A DNA stretch of 64,000 nucleotides. Origin: Saussurea involucrata (lineage: Eukaryota; Streptophyta; Magnoliopsida; Asterales; Asteraceae). Within the stretch, counting starts at the first letter, position 1, and the number at the start of each line of letters is the position of its first letter. Below are positions 10,776 to 22,839 of this stretch, piece by piece. The DNA is taken from positions 22,975,696-23,039,695 of the forward strand of contig CM066312.1 of NCBI GenBank assembly GCA_033807775.1, written 5' to 3'. The translations under genes and the position numbers were made by a program. The notes under the pieces are model-generated. The model had not been told where the DNA came from, made no database searches, and saw only the letters and a program-made list of their open reading frames with translations.

Positions 10776-11096
10776 TTTTATAGATTAAGGGCTAGGGTTA
10801 ATTGACGTTATTTATTGAAATAGAGAAAAAATTTATAGGCTTCATTAAATAAGAGAGTACTAAAGAATAAAATGGGAAAATGAAATTGATCCTTAATCAT
10901 GGAAAGCAATAACTTACTCATCAATTGAATTTTATTACACAAATTAACGAATGAAAAGTAAAAAAATAAAAATAGAAATTAAATTATTTTTCAGTCTAGA
11001 ATTATAATTGTAATTTTGAATAGGAAAAAATAATAATAATAAATGTCTACAAAAAATAAACGGTTAGATACGATTCCTTCCTAAATTAATAGGAAT
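10776..11096. other. AT-rich gene-free stretch
   Basis: About 320 bp, strongly AT-rich with A-runs. No repeats with clear ends and no frames worth noting. Confidence 0.6.
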
Positions 11097-12289
11097 TGTT
11101 GAAGGATAAGTGTGTCATCATTAAAAAGATATTACAATAATGGTAAAGTTAGTGATAGATATAGAGCAGTATCGTTCTAATAACATGTTGTAAAACAATC
11201 AATATAGAGTTATACTAGAATTGTGTATCTCATGGTTAGGGGTGTAAATGAGACAAGACATACCGCGAGCTATTCGAGATCGACTCGGTTAAAACTCGGT
11301 TTACACTCGCCTCGAGTAGACTCGAGTCGAGCTACCTAATACTCGACTCGATAAACTCGTGAGATACTTAATATATTTTATATATAATTAATTTTATAGT
11401 ATAACTTATAAAATATAATGTAATTTTTTTAATAATAATTAATAATAAGATAATAACTAAAAATTTAAAATAAAAATTAGAGAAACCCTTAAAATGTAAA
11501 TGAGGTTTTTTGTTGAAGGTGAAGTTTTTCGTCCCTTCAATCAAAAGCCTTGAACTCTATTATATAAATAAGGCTCATTTCTTCCAATTATTCCATAGCT
11601 TTTTGCCTTCTTTTTTTGAGCCTAATAGCCTGAGCCCTTTGAGTTGAGCCTGGTGGTATGATTATAAGCGAGGAGTTATTGGAGCATCCCATTGAATACA
11701 GAGCCCCTTTAGTTCGTTTTAAGTATTTTTTGACGTTCATTTAATATTTTTAAGTTTTAACGAATGAACACAAATGAACATGCATACACAGATTTTTTAA
11801 ACGATTGAACGTTAACACCAAAAATTTTGTTTGTTTATTGTTTGTGTCCGTTTGTTTCTGTACATTCGGTTTGTTTTTAGCGCTATTGTTACGCATTAAA
11901 CGAGTAACGAGTTCGAGTTCGAGTTCGAGTTCGGGCTTGGTTCGAGCTTGAAACAAGTTCGAACTTGATTCGAGCCTGAAATGAGTTCGAGCTTGATTCA
12001 AGCTTGGTTTGAGCTTTTGATTCGAGCTTGAAACAAGTTTGAGTTCGAGCTTGGCTATTGGTTATCTGAGTTCTGCAAGTTTGTATTTTCACTACTCGCG
12101 AGTTTTCTAGTCGAGTTCGAGCTTGAGAATTGGGTTTCCAGTTTGAGTCGAGTATAATGATTTGAGCTCGACTTGCAAAATTTACACCCCTACCGATGGT
12201 TATCTATTTATAACCCGTCCCTATTTAAAGGGCTTATGATTAATGAGAATAGACATATTCTTGATTCTCTCTATATTTATTGTTCTACA
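11097..12289 (+). repeat. Short Copia-type LTR split by a hAT insertion
   Basis: After removing the hAT element at 11237-12192 and one target copy, a block of about 230 bp remains with TGTTGAAGG at its start and TCTACA at its end. It is followed by ACATGTTATCAACACGA, which resembles an alternative Copia primer site. This fits a short Copia LTR. Nothing coding follows, so only the LTR and perhaps a few bases of leader survive. The other LTR was not found. Confidence 0.4.
11237..12192. mobile_element. Non-autonomous hAT element, 956 bp
   Basis: Ends are TAGGGGTGTAAAT and ATTTACACCCCTA. Flanking 8-bp sequences CTCATGGT (11229-11236) and CCGATGGT (12193-12200) match at 6 of 8 positions, as expected for an old hAT target duplication. 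Both subterminal zones are packed with ACTCGAGT/GAGCTTGAA words (11262-11360 and 11905-12175), typical of transposase-binding repeats. No transposase frame. Confidence 0.8.
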
Positions 12290-13001
12290 ACATGTTATCA
12301 ACACGATACTGCTTTGTCAGCTGCTGAATCGGTATGATGTCATATTTTTTATGGTTTAGTATCATAAGTTCCCTCATATGCGTTGCCATGTTATTCCCTC
12401 ATGATGTGTTGGCATTTTTTTCTTTCTATTTCTATGTTTTATTTTGCCATATTCATGATGCATTGCCATGTTATTCTTTCTTTTATATTCATGATGCATT
12501 GTCATGTTAATCACAATCTCGTCTACTAAAAAACGTTTATGAGTTTGTTTTCTTTTCATGTTATTCCCTTGCATGAAGTTATTTTTTTTGATGAATTATT
12601 TAAACATTACAACCTTGTTCTTATTATGTTTATATCTATTTAAAAACAACATTCGATTTTTCTTTAAAAAGGGGGATTTTATATAAAGAACCTTAACATC
12701 TAAGCCTTACAATATTTTCAAGTACAAAAGAAATACAAATTAAAGAAAAGGGGGATTTTATATAAGAACCTTAACATCTAAGGGAAAACCGAGATAGGAG
12801 ATGATCAAAACATAAAAAAAGGAGAGAAGAAGAAGAAACCGAAGCCTAATATAAAGATTTGAGAGTCTTAAAATCAAATCTAGAATCCCCTCGTAGAGTT
12901 GTAGCCTAAAATCAAAATCGATTATCTTTTCTCCATCAATGTCTTCATCGTAGAGACCCTGATTTTGATGATCACTTCTTGATTTGAAATAAAATGCTTA
13001 A
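12290..13001. other. Gene-free stretch with short imperfect repeats
   Basis: Between 12375 and 12570 a loose repeat (ATGATGCATTGCCATGTTATT-like) occurs three to four times. Around 12660-12790 the phrase GGGGGATTTTATATAA...CCTTAACATCTAAG is duplicated about 100 bp apart. No credible coding frame. Confidence 0.5.
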
Positions 13002-13464
13002 GCTGTGTTCTCTAAACTCCTTTACGCCGGGAGAAGAGAAAAGAAAGGAAATGGATGGAAAAGAAAGGGAGAGAAAACAAAGGAAAAGAAAGAAATTTTT
13101 TCATTTGTGTTCTCGAAAAGGAAGGAAAAGAAAGGAAAATAAATATTTTTTCACGTTCTTGAACAGGAGAGAAAGGAAAGGAAATATATCATTTTTACTA
13201 ATATACCCTTAAAAATATATCTTTTATAAGAAAATATTGGATAGTTTTGTAATTTTAATAATTTCAGTAACTTTTTTTAAAATTATTTTAATTTCTTTCG
13301 TTTCCTTTCCTCTCACATTTGGGAGGAAACTCATCATTATTTTTCATCTGTTTCATTTCCTTTATCTCCTAAAAAGGTTTCGAGAACACGAGTTTTTTTA
13401 CTTTCCACCCATTTCCCTCACTTTCCTTTTCTTTCCTTCCTAAAATGAGTTTCGAGAACATAGC
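13002..13464. mobile_element. Foldback MITE with purine-rich and pyrimidine-rich arms
   Basis: The left end GCTGTGTTCTCTAAACTC pairs with the complement of the right end (GCTATGTTCTCGAAACTC). Inside, the left arm is AAAGGAAAAGAAAG-type purine repeats and the right arm its complement (CTTTCCTTTTCTTTCC), so the transcript or single strand would form a 150-200 bp hairpin. No clear target duplication was found (flanks GCTTA and GTTAG are only similar). The small frames here are by-products of low complexity. Confidence 0.6.
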
Positions 13465-13769
13465 GTTAGCGATGGAGACAAAAAAAAGGGGCTTTGTGGC
13501 TTAAAAAAACCCATCATACGACTAACCCTAGAGAATCTACCGTTTTTTGAATAAAAAAAAAGAAGACTAGAAAATCCTGAATTGACAAATCCAAACCCTT
13601 ATACTTTATATTTCTCTCATTTATGCCTTTTTTTTCTTTTAAATAGTTTATTACATTTAGCATTTGAGCATGTTTTTGTTATTTGTTTATTTATTTTTAT
13701 GGATTTTTTATAGTTTGAAGTATTTATATAGATTTACTTACATAAATTTTCACATATTCATCTTAATTC
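13465..13769. other. AT-rich gene-free stretch
   Basis: 305 bp of A/T-rich sequence; nothing recognised. Confidence 0.6.
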
Positions 13770-14040
13770 ATAACTGTTGATCCAAATTCTCTTAGTGATT
13801 TGACGACGACCTTTAGAATACTTAGTGAAAATTGCATTTAACATCTGAGTTTGTTCAGTATCGCGGATAGCTGATAGCTTCTAATGTAAAAGTGTTAGAT
13901 GTAATCCCTAAAGACAAGCCTCGCAACCAAAGAGTTCATCGCTGACATCGAAGACTAAGCCGATGAACAAAGACAAGTCTACTCATGGTCTGAAGCGGAA
14001 TCAGTGAAACCAAGACAAGTCTACACACGTGCGACAATTT

Positions 14041-14633
14041 GGCTGCGTTTGGTTGTGGGACAAGAGAGGAACAGAACAGAACAAGGACTTTTGTCCCATG
14101 TTTGGCGTGACTTAAGATGGAACAGAACAGAACTAAGTAGAACAAACATGGAACACATGTGTTCCACCAAAAACCATGGAACTAAGTGGAACAAGGAGCT
14201 TTTTGACAAAAATACCCCCTTCTTCTTCTTCTTTGTTTCCCACCACCACCACCACCACCACCGCCACCGCCACCACCACCACCGCCGCCACCACCGCCAC
14301 CACCACCACCACCATCACCGCCACCACCAACGCCACCACCACAGCCACCGCCACCGCCACTGCCGCCACCACCGCCACCACCGCCACCGCCACCGCCGCC
14401 ACCACCGCCACCACCACCACCGCCACCACCGCCACCACCACCGCCACCACCACCACCACCGCCACCACCACCACCACCGCCGCCACCACCACTAAATAAC
14501 CCACTGGGGGTAAATTGGTCATTTTGTCAGTCCTGTTCTGTTCTGTCCAGTTTAGTTATGTTCTACCAAACGCTGAACAACTATTCTGTTCTGTCCTGTT
14601 CTGTCATGTCCTGTCCTGCAACCAAACGAACCC
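14041..14633. mobile_element. MITE (PIF/Harbinger-like) inside the solo LTR
   Basis: Terminal inverted repeats are GGCTGCGTTTGGTTGTGGGA at the left and the complement of CCTGCAACCAAACGAACCC at the right, with AGAACAGAACAG-type subterminal repeats on both arms. Flanks are TTT/TTT, a possible 3-bp duplication close to the TWA of PIF/Harbinger elements. The GTTTGGTTG terminal motif is common in plant MITEs of this kind. Class assignment is tentative. Confidence 0.7.
14238..14495. repeat. CCA/CCG trinucleotide tract, 258 bp
   Basis: A nearly pure (CCACCG)-type run in the middle of the MITE. Frames across it translate to poly-His, poly-Thr/Ala or poly-Val/Ala; these are artefacts of the repeat, not proteins. 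Confidence 0.95.
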
Positions 14634-15218
14634 TTTAAGAACAAGGCTTCAGCGATAGCTAACTTACATCAGGACTCACTAATGAAAGAACCTATCAGCG
14701 ATCGCTGATCATGAAGCTTGTGGTTCAAGATTTGTTTGTCTTATCCTCTTGCACAAAAGTACGAAGGTACAAAAGGAAGTTTGCTTTTGTCCATAATCGT
14801 ACAACCACTCTGTCACCTACACTGTCACCATACGGCCAAGAGCATGTCTTTGACAAAAGTCAGAAACATACGCCCAATGAAGATCTGACACGTATAAAGT
14901 GCTCGTGCCATGCATTAAATGCATGTGGTATAAATAGGAGCAACATCCTTCATTTTGAAGGATCTCCTGACTTCTTAGTGCAAGTAGAAAAACCCTCTAT
15001 TTTTCTACTCATCATTCTTTCTATTTTCTAGTGCAAGAACCTTAGTGTTTCTCAAGTTTGTTTAGATTAGGTTTTACTTAATCTTATTTCGCAACAAACT
15101 ATAAATTGTGTTTTGATTTATCAATAAACAATTTAGAAAAGTAAAATTTGTGTTTGTATTCAACCCCCTCTTCTACAAACTTTCACCCTTGTAAAACCCC
15201 TTCGTGACCAATAATAAC

Positions 15219-15863
15219 TTTTATCAACTAAACTTTTTGGAAGTAACACTTCCACCCCTTCCATATTGTTATATTTGGTCTTCATGCTAAAAATACTCAT
15301 CAAAATCCTATAAACTTAATTGTTAAAAGTTCCGTTTGTAAAACAATAATAGATAAAAACCGTATTAAAATTTTAATTGTTTACCTTGAATCATAATTAC
15401 ACTATAAAAGTGAAAACAAACATATGCTTTAAGCTCTTGTCAAAAGCCCTCAAAAATGTCCTAACGATATTAATTCAATATCACCGTTTATCCTTTTGCC
15501 ACCCCTTCCAAAATGTCATAATGGTATTAATTGAATCTCCCCCTTTGGCCTCATGCTAAAATCTACGAAATTAAAATGTTATTCATGTATTTTACAAAGT
15601 AATCGCATGACACCAAAAGATTTTGTTAAAACGGGTATATATAGCCCTAAAGGTTTGTAGGAACTTAAATGATCCACGTGATTCCCCTCCTAACCGGAAA
15701 TCTAAAATTGGTTTTATTAAAATACTAATATATCATTATCAACAATAGAAATGTTTGCAGATTCCTATTTATAACAATCCCATAATACCATGATAACAAA
15801 ATTTCATGTGCATCAAAAGTTATGTTTTCATAACATAAAATACCGTATCTCTTGTTTATGTAG
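15219..15863. other. Gene-free stretch upstream of a Copia pseudogene
   Basis: 645 bp of AT-rich sequence. It contains a pair of similar phrases (AAATGTCCTAACGATATTAATT and AAATGTCATAATGGTATTAATT, about 65 bp apart). It may hold the decayed LTR of the following Copia element, but I cannot define its ends. Confidence 0.5.
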
Positions 15864-18800
15864 ATGGCTGAACCAACTCGTCCTGAATTTGATATATTGG
15901 ATTTAGAAGGACTTGAAGATGGGTATCTGATGTAGAGACTATCTTCATTGGAAAGGACTACACCTACACAATCAACCCCCTACTGACCCTAAAAACAAAC
16001 CGTCAGAAAAAGTACAAGCAAATGACCTAATGTTCTTGAGACGACACACCGATCCCAGCCTTCAGTGGGAGCACCTTCAACTGAAAACCTCCAAAGTATT
16101 GTGGGACGCCCTGAAACGAAGATTCAGAATATTCATGACCCTTTACTTCCCGAATTAATCGCACATTGGAATGAAATCCACTACCCTCGATTACAAAAAG
16201 GTAAACGATTTCAACAAATAAATGTTGCGTCTCAAAGCACGTTTAAATTTATGTGGCAAGGAATCATGGATGACGACATGATTCAGAAAACGCTTTACAC
16301 TTTCCCAACATCGACAATCATGCTAATGAATCAGTATCAATTGGAGTATGATAGTAAAAGAAGTACAAACTTTGACAAACTTATTAACCTACTGCAAGTG
16401 GCTTGAAGATATAATGCGGTTCTTTTAAATTACAATGCAAACCTGTCATGGCAAAGAAAATTCCTTAAACTAATCATGCAAACGTTAGAGGTGGAAAGAA
16501 CTCCGAAGGACATGGAGCTAAACATATTGAATCATACACACGTGGCAACTATTCATCATGTAGACGGGCCCGTAGACAGGTTCGGGTATAGGTTCGTGCA
16601 CGGGGCTGCGGATAGGGTCGCACCAATAGTCGTGGTGGATTTTTCAATTCCTAGCACAGAGATGCAACTGCTGGACCAAGTAATCAAGGACAATCAAAAG
16701 AAAAAGCACCATGATCGATCCTGACAAAAGAATAAGAGACGAAACTGAACCTTACTACAGATGTCGCATCGTTGGGCACTGGTATAAAAATTATCGTGCA
16801 AGCAACACTATAACAAATTAACAACCATCTATAAGAGACATAGGGAATCCAAAGAAAATGAATCTCACTACCCCGAATAAACAAGTAAAGACCCATAAGT
16901 CAATTTAATGGTTGTAGATTTCACAAATATCAAAAGCAATGATCAATCACTAGAGCTCTCGAATTTTAACTAATCTGCCTCACCTTTATTTTTTTTAAAG
17001 ACAATAGTTATTAGATTTTTTTAGTAAATTTAATATATTTTTGGATTGACGGATTATTGATTAAATAAACTTTAATTTGTTCCTATACAATATCTAAACC
17101 ATTGATGTAAAAAATACGTAAAACCAACTAAATTATTAAATATTCTCCGTTCCTTGTAGGAGTGTATCGAGGAGAACTTGAGTGCTTAGTTGATTGTGGA
17201 ACCACACACATAATACAAAGAAACAGACTACTATTTACTGAAATAGTTGATTATAAATCATCAATGACTACAATGATTGGATCATCCAACTTAATATTTG
17301 GTCGTTGGACTGTTACTTTCCTGTTGCATAATGGCACTAAAATGACAATTACAGAAGCACTCAACGTTCCTAAAGCTAACAGAATATACACTCAATCGGC
17401 TATCATATTGAAACATACTGTGAGAATGAAAATGAATATATGTACATCACGTCTAATGAATATGGAAGGAAACATATATTAGATAAATTAATGTGTCAAA
17501 ATAGTGGGTTGTATCTTACCATAATTCGGGTTATTGAATCGTATTATGTCCTCAATAATGGAATTTAGAACAGTGACATATACAAGCTTTGGCATGATCG
17601 CATGGGGCACCATGGCTGTGATATTGATGATACATGTGCTGAAAAATACACATGGATACCCTTTCTTTCGAATGAAAGGTAAGATGAAACAATTACTTGA
17701 ATCTACCAAATTACCACCGTTGACTTTTGAAGCAAAAGAAGAAACACCATAGAGCACGATGACATTGAACCACACTAATAAGTTGAAGAATGTCAACAAA
17801 GAGCAGACTGGCCTAAAGAAACAATTCAAGCAGAACCAGATTCTTTGGCAAAGTGACAGGTATTTGGTCCGGTAGTGCTAGCCCCACCAAGTGTAAAACA
17901 TGTAGGACACAAATGGGTCTTTGTCAAAAAGCGTAGTGAGAATAATGAAGTCATAAGATATAAGGCTCGTCTTGTGGCGCAAGGTTTCTCACAACGCCCT
18001 GGGATTGGTTATGAGGAGACATACTCCCCAGTAATGGACGTAATAACATTCCACTATCTAATTAGCCTAGGAGTTTCCAAATGGCTGGGAATGAAACTTA
18101 TAGATGTGGGTACTGCATATATCTATGTGGATCTAGATTCAAAGATATACATGAAAGTGTCTAATGGACTTTCACTACCTGATTCAAGTAAACCACGAAG
18201 TGCGTTTGCAATTAAACTAAAGTGTTTACTCTACGGATTAAAATAATCTGGACGGATGTCGTATACCCGTCTGAGTGAATACTTGATTGGGACTGGATAT
18301 AATAACGAAGATCTGTGCCCTTGAGTTTTTATAAATAAATTCCCTATTTAAGTGTAATAGGCGCATTATTGTACTTAACACAATGTACTCGACCCGATAT
18401 TGCATTCTCAGTGAACTTGTTAGATAGATTTAACTCCGCGCCAATGCAACGTCATTGAAATCGTAAGAATATCTTTCGACACTTAAAAGTAATCATCGAC
18501 ATGGGCTTATTCTTACCATACAAAGAGAAAAATGGGGTTACAATATCAGTTAAAGTATTAACAAAGAAAGAGATATCCCCTACAGTGAAACCACCAATGA
18601 TATATTATTAGGCTTTGCTGATGCTGGGTATCTCTCTGTCCCACACAAAGGTTATTCCAAATAGTATATGTGTTTACACATGAGAACACGACGATTTCTT
18701 GGGAATATACCAAGCAAACCCTTGTAGCTACCTCATCGAACCATTCAGAAATTGTTGTTTTACGTGAGGCGGTTCGAGAGTCCGTATACCTAAGATCTAT

Positions 18801-18900
18801 CATTACATATATTAGAGGGGCAAGTGGTTTATGTTCAACCACTAAAAATCCTACCTGCATATATGTTAAGACGATAAATGTCCTATTAAATAGAAAGTGA
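15864..18900 (+). pseudogene. Decayed Copia gag-pol lacking integrase
   Basis: Starting at ATG 15864 (MAEPTRPEFDILDLEGLEDG) I can follow, through many stops and frameshifts, a UBN2-type gag (LWDALKRRF..., 16057-16400). Next come a decayed zinc knuckle (YYRCRIVGHWYKN, about 16750) and a protease-region segment (LVDCGTTH, 17180). Then a GAG-pre-integrase motif KLWHDRMGHHG (17585-17620), RT (KWVFVKKRSENNEVIRYKAR, 17905; LLYGLK, 18240), TRPDIAFSVN (18390) and RNase H (TTISWEYTKQTLVATSSNHS, 18690). Integrase, expected between the GAG-pre-integrase motif and RT, is missing, leaving about 250 bp. This is an old, internally deleted Copia element with no functional product. Confidence 0.8.
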
Positions 18901-18930
18901 TATAAAGAAAAGAATAGTTTGACTTATAAT

Positions 18931-19176
18931 TGTAAAATCCTTTGTATTATGAAATATGTGCTTTAGTGTGTTAATGCGCCATGGGCTTTAGGATTTAAGC
19001 CCTTGGTATTTAAAGTTGTTTTCTTAATCTTTAGGGAGAGATTAGCTAGAGGAGTTATGTGCCTAATAGAGATATAGAGAGAGTTTTCCATTCAAACCTT
19101 TTGTACCTCTCTAATCATTCAATAGCAGTTAATCATTCGTTTTGCTACATTGTTACTTGTTAAACTGGGATCTACA
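18931..19176 (+). repeat. Short Copia LTR (about 246 bp)
   Basis: Begins TGTAAAATCC and ends ATCTACA, followed two bases later by a perfect primer site. It abuts the end of the Copia pseudogene at 18900, but the primer site shows it is a 5' LTR for something to its right. Confidence 0.6.
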
Positions 19177-19178
19177 CA

Positions 19179-19190
19179 TGGTATCAGAGC
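19179..19190 (+). promoter_or_regulatory. Primer-binding site TGGTATCAGAGC
   Basis: Exact 12-base match to the complement of the initiator tRNA-Met 3' end, two bases after the LTR edge. Confidence 0.85.
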
Positions 19191-19269
19191 AAAGACAAGA
19201 TTTTGATTCAAAGGTATTTAATTTTTCACTCTGGGTTCTTCAAACGGCACCCCACTGCATAAATTTTCA

Positions 19270-19640
19270 CTCTGGGATTGCGGCAAACCCGGTAAGTTCT
19301 CTTTCCCGGATTCCTCTCACTACACCCGGTCCTACCAAATCTAATAATCCGGAATTCGAATTACGAGATTCCTAGTCGCTGGTACCGAATTGAGTCTCAT
19401 CCGGATTACACTAGATCCGGAATCAAATCCGGAGATCCCTACCGAACCCCTATACCCGGATTTTACATACCCGACTCCACTACCCGGATTCCAATCCGGG
19501 CTCCATCAACCGGATTCATATCCGGGTTCCAGTTTCTGTATCCGGATTTTACTTATCCAAATTCCTTTTATCCGGATTTTCTATCCAGGAAACCACACCC
19601 GGATCGCATATCCGGGAGCTCTCGGACCTTATAGTTTAGC
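19270..19640 (+). repeat. CCGG-rich leader block
   Basis: About 20 CCGG sites in 370 bp, mostly as TCCGGA, CCGGATT or CCCGGA. It lies downstream of the primer site, so it is in the element leader. Similar blocks sit inside LTRs at 9238-9560, 46490-46660 and 57930-58205. Confidence 0.8.
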
Positions 19641-19745
19641 GGAACCCCCGTGCTAAGTCACTGAAGGGGGACAATTGAGTATTTTGTGATACTGTCTGAT
19701 TTTTTTGGATCATATCTGAATTATCTCACAATCACTCAAGTAAAA

Positions 19746-21724
19746 ATGTCTTATCCAACCTATTCTGAGCTTAAGGAGAAACTTTCTCATTTAGAAGCTA
19801 AGGTAGAAACACAACATAATGTCATTGATAAACCGAAGGTAGAAAATGCTGGTTACTTATGCATAATTGAAAATTTCAAAGTTAAGTGTGATGTGATTTC
19901 TAAAGAATATGAGTTTTTAAGGGCCAAAATATCTGAAATAAATGACAAGCTTACCACGTTCGAGAATGAGAGAACTGAGACTGTCTATCAGTGTTCCTCT
20001 CTTCAAATTGAAAATAAAGCGTTAACTGAAAAGTTGAAGGATCTAGAAATAAAGTTTTACAAACGAGGACAAACAAATCAAACGCTTCACATGAATAAAC
20101 CTAAGGAATTCAAAGATAATAATGCTCTATGGGGAATAGGATATGACAATCCTTGTTATCTAAAGAACATCTTATCCAAGGTTCCAACTTTGTACGAATT
20201 AAATTTTCTGGGCCTTGATAAGAGATATCCAGAGTATAAAATCAGATGGACAAAGTTGTCTGATGAGGATGAGGAACAAGAGATCTTAAAAAGAAAATAT
20301 AGCATTAATATGCAACTTCCTTTCGCTTATGAAGAACTTAATTCATCTTATGAGAAAAACAAATTCGCTTACCTTTCAAATGACTACTTCGACATTTACT
20401 CTGTTGCCAACACCAAAGCAATTCGTGTTGAAGTTGAGGCAACACCTAATGAGCTCGAGGCGGAACCTTCTGATTGCAAACTATATGTTCCCTCTCTGAG
20501 TTTAGAAAAGAAAATTGTTCAGCTTGAAGAGTCACTTGAACGGGAAAGAATAGCTTTTGATAATGAAAGGACATTGCTTTATCTATATTTAAAGATTTTG
20601 AGCATAATAAAACCAAAAAGTTATCTGATGAAGAAAGGGCAGTGTTTCAAACCGAGAGTGCTAAACTTACGTCTAAACTGTCTGTTATGGCAACAGAGAT
20701 TTTAAAAGAAAAGGTTGATAAGGCCGATATTCAATATCCGCCTGAACAGATTTATACCCCGATCACAGAAAGCATCCTTGAATCAATCTCATTTGAACTT
20801 GCCTTCATTATTTCAGATACCTCTTCATGCAAGGCCCTTTTAGGTGACATGTTTTCCAACTTTGATGAAAAGGTCTTGAATAATTCTGATAAAGGAGAAG
20901 AAGCTCAAACAGATTTTTGCAAAAGGAATCTAATCTTTGATTTTGTAAATCTATTCGCTGTCGATTCCATGCAAAGTCTAAATCCCACAAGTTCCTCATC
21001 TAAACCAGATAATAATGACAAGTCTGATCCTGAACTCGAATTCTCCGCATTTATGAATTCCACTGTCTGTTCAAATGATGAAATTACTAAGTTTAACTTC
21101 GTGCCTAAACTATCTAGTCATGTTCAATTTCTCGATAAAAGGAGTGAACCGGTCAATTTTCACAAAGGCGAATGTTCCACATCTGCCTCTCAAAGGGTTT
21201 ATGTGCCCAAATCTTCAAAACCAAAATCTAAAAGAATGTCACACAAACAAAAAAGGACAGTAACTCAAATAGAAGACATTCTTACTACTCCAGTTCTTCC
21301 GATAGTGACTTTAATGATATTTCAGATAATAATGATCGGAGAAAAAGGTCCAAACAAGTTTGGGTAATGAAGCGGTCTAAGGAAAGCACAACGAATACAA
21401 ATTCATTTAATCCACTTTCGCATGTTAGGACATACAATCATAATCATGATGCTTTTAATTCTCGTACGTCTGTTGAACAAAGTGTGATGTTTCTTTTAAG
21501 ACTTTATTCAATTCAACAGTTACTTCAACTTTCTCATGATGGTATTTGTTGTTCTGCATGTGGGTTGAATGATTTTGTTGACCGTAAATATGCATCTTAT
21601 TGGTATGGTACCTATAGTATCCCCGGTCGTCACTCTAATAAGGCATCTAACCATCAACGATCCATCAAATCATGGATACCAAAATCTTTCTTATCTGTTT
21701 TGCAAGGACGTCATGTGTGCTAAA
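19746..21724 (+). pseudogene. Copia gag-like coiled-coil protein, broken by frameshifts
   Basis: From ATG 19746 (MSYPTYSELKEKLSHLEAKV) a charged coiled-coil protein runs to about 20600. It then shifts frame near 20640 (continuing as FQTESAKLTSKLSV) and again near 21365 (VWVMKRSKES), ending at TAA 21721. The middle has WGIGYDNPCYLKN, which resembles the C-terminal gag spacer of Asteraceae SIRE-type Copia elements (GYxNPxYLKK motif, from memory). It lacks the N-terminal gag domain and any zinc knuckle or protease, so it looks like a gag C-terminal part fused to a foreign leader by deletion. Confidence 0.5.
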
Positions 21725-22839
21725 ATTCGGAATATTCTTTCCACATGACTTCATTCAAAGGTTATGCCACTTTTGAGGGGGAGTATCATGTCATTGACAC
21801 ATACGTGAATTTTTAGTGAATTCAAATAACCGTAATAATCAATTCTAAAAAACTTAGTTGTGTTTGTTTTTCTTCGATTTTAAATTCCAGAATTGCCATG
21901 TGTTATATTTTCTTGTTTTAGTGATTTCCATGTCTCATACGCTTGTTGATTTTTTCGATGGAAATACACTCGTTTGAATTCCTATTTGTTTTCAAAGTTC
22001 GTCGTTTCATGTTAATGATTCAATTCTTTTTTGACATATTAATTGTGTTCTGATCATTGTTTTAGTTATTGCATATACTGTGCTTACTGAGTCATTCTGG
22101 TTCGCGTTTGAATTTGTTCTTTGAAATTCATTATCATCATGACTTTTGAATAATTGAGTTCAGAACTTGTTCTTAAATGGTTTGACTTTTAAACATTTCA
22201 GTTTAGAACTCCTATTTCACTGTTTACAAAACTGTTCAATTTGGTAAATGAAATGAGTGATATGATTTATATTGTTTCTATGGTTTATCCACAACTGGAA
22301 GTACCTACCCAAGAAACACATCCAATTATAGACATCAGTGAGGGGTATAACTTGATAGATGAGTTTGGAGTGAAAAGAATTTGGTGAGGATGTGACAGGA
22401 CTTAAAAGAATATAATGGTCCTTACCAAACCGAGTCAGTTATCCGAGTAACCACACAATCTATTCATTCTCGTTCTTTGGAGATGAATATTGAAACAGAC
22501 ATGGACCCAGTGTCGATACCTTGTGTCACCCCACCTAGCCACTCAAGTATCTCACAAAAGATGCTTGTTTCATATATTCACGGAGGTTTAACACATAATC
22601 TATCTATTCCTCACTCAGATGTCTTAGTATTGAAAAAGGAAGCTCCGGTCTCCGAACTTCATATTCTAATAACTGAGTCTATTGATTTTTAACTTGCGTC
22701 CCAGGTTAAATCAAATTTTTAGCCAAATCGATATGAATTATTTCTTTCACACAAGCACGAGTCTTTGTGATTCCATTAGCATATCTTCGTGATATTGCCG
22801 GAACAGTTTGAGAAGTAATTTTAAGATTTTACTGCAGTG
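21725..22839 (+). other. Non-coding 3' part of the deleted Copia element
   Basis: A purine tract TTTTGAGGGGGAGTATCATG at 21771-21790 looks like a Copia polypurine tract. No matching LTR follows. The rest is T-rich leader-like DNA with a 71-codon frame at 22477-22692 that I do not recognise. It may be remnants of a SIRE-type third ORF. Confidence 0.4.

Larger units (their letters stand above)
13775..15213 (+). repeat. Solo LTR of the SIRE-like Copia family, with 5-bp duplication
   Basis: It starts TGTTGATCCAAATTC and ends CTTCGTGACCAATA, matching the LTRs of the 13 kb element throughout. Shared landmarks are TTTGACGA..., ATTAAATGCATG, TATAAATAG at 14929-14937, the AATAAA signal at 15123-15128, and the ...TTCAACCCCC...CTACAAACTT end. 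It is flanked by a perfect 5-bp duplication ATAAC (13770-13774 and 15214-15218), so it is a solo LTR left by recombination. A MITE (14041-14633) sits inside. Without it the LTR is about 843 bp versus 967-977 bp in the intact element. Confidence 0.9.

Noticed and set aside
11750..12092. Minus-strand frames with ELELEL and QARTQ repeats
   Set aside because: Generated by the GAGTTCGAGTTC subterminal repeats of the hAT element.
14004..14522. Frames of 107-163 codons rich in His, Thr/Ala or Val/Ala
   Set aside because: They translate the CCA/CCG tract in different frames and strands; no protein-like sequence outside the repeat.
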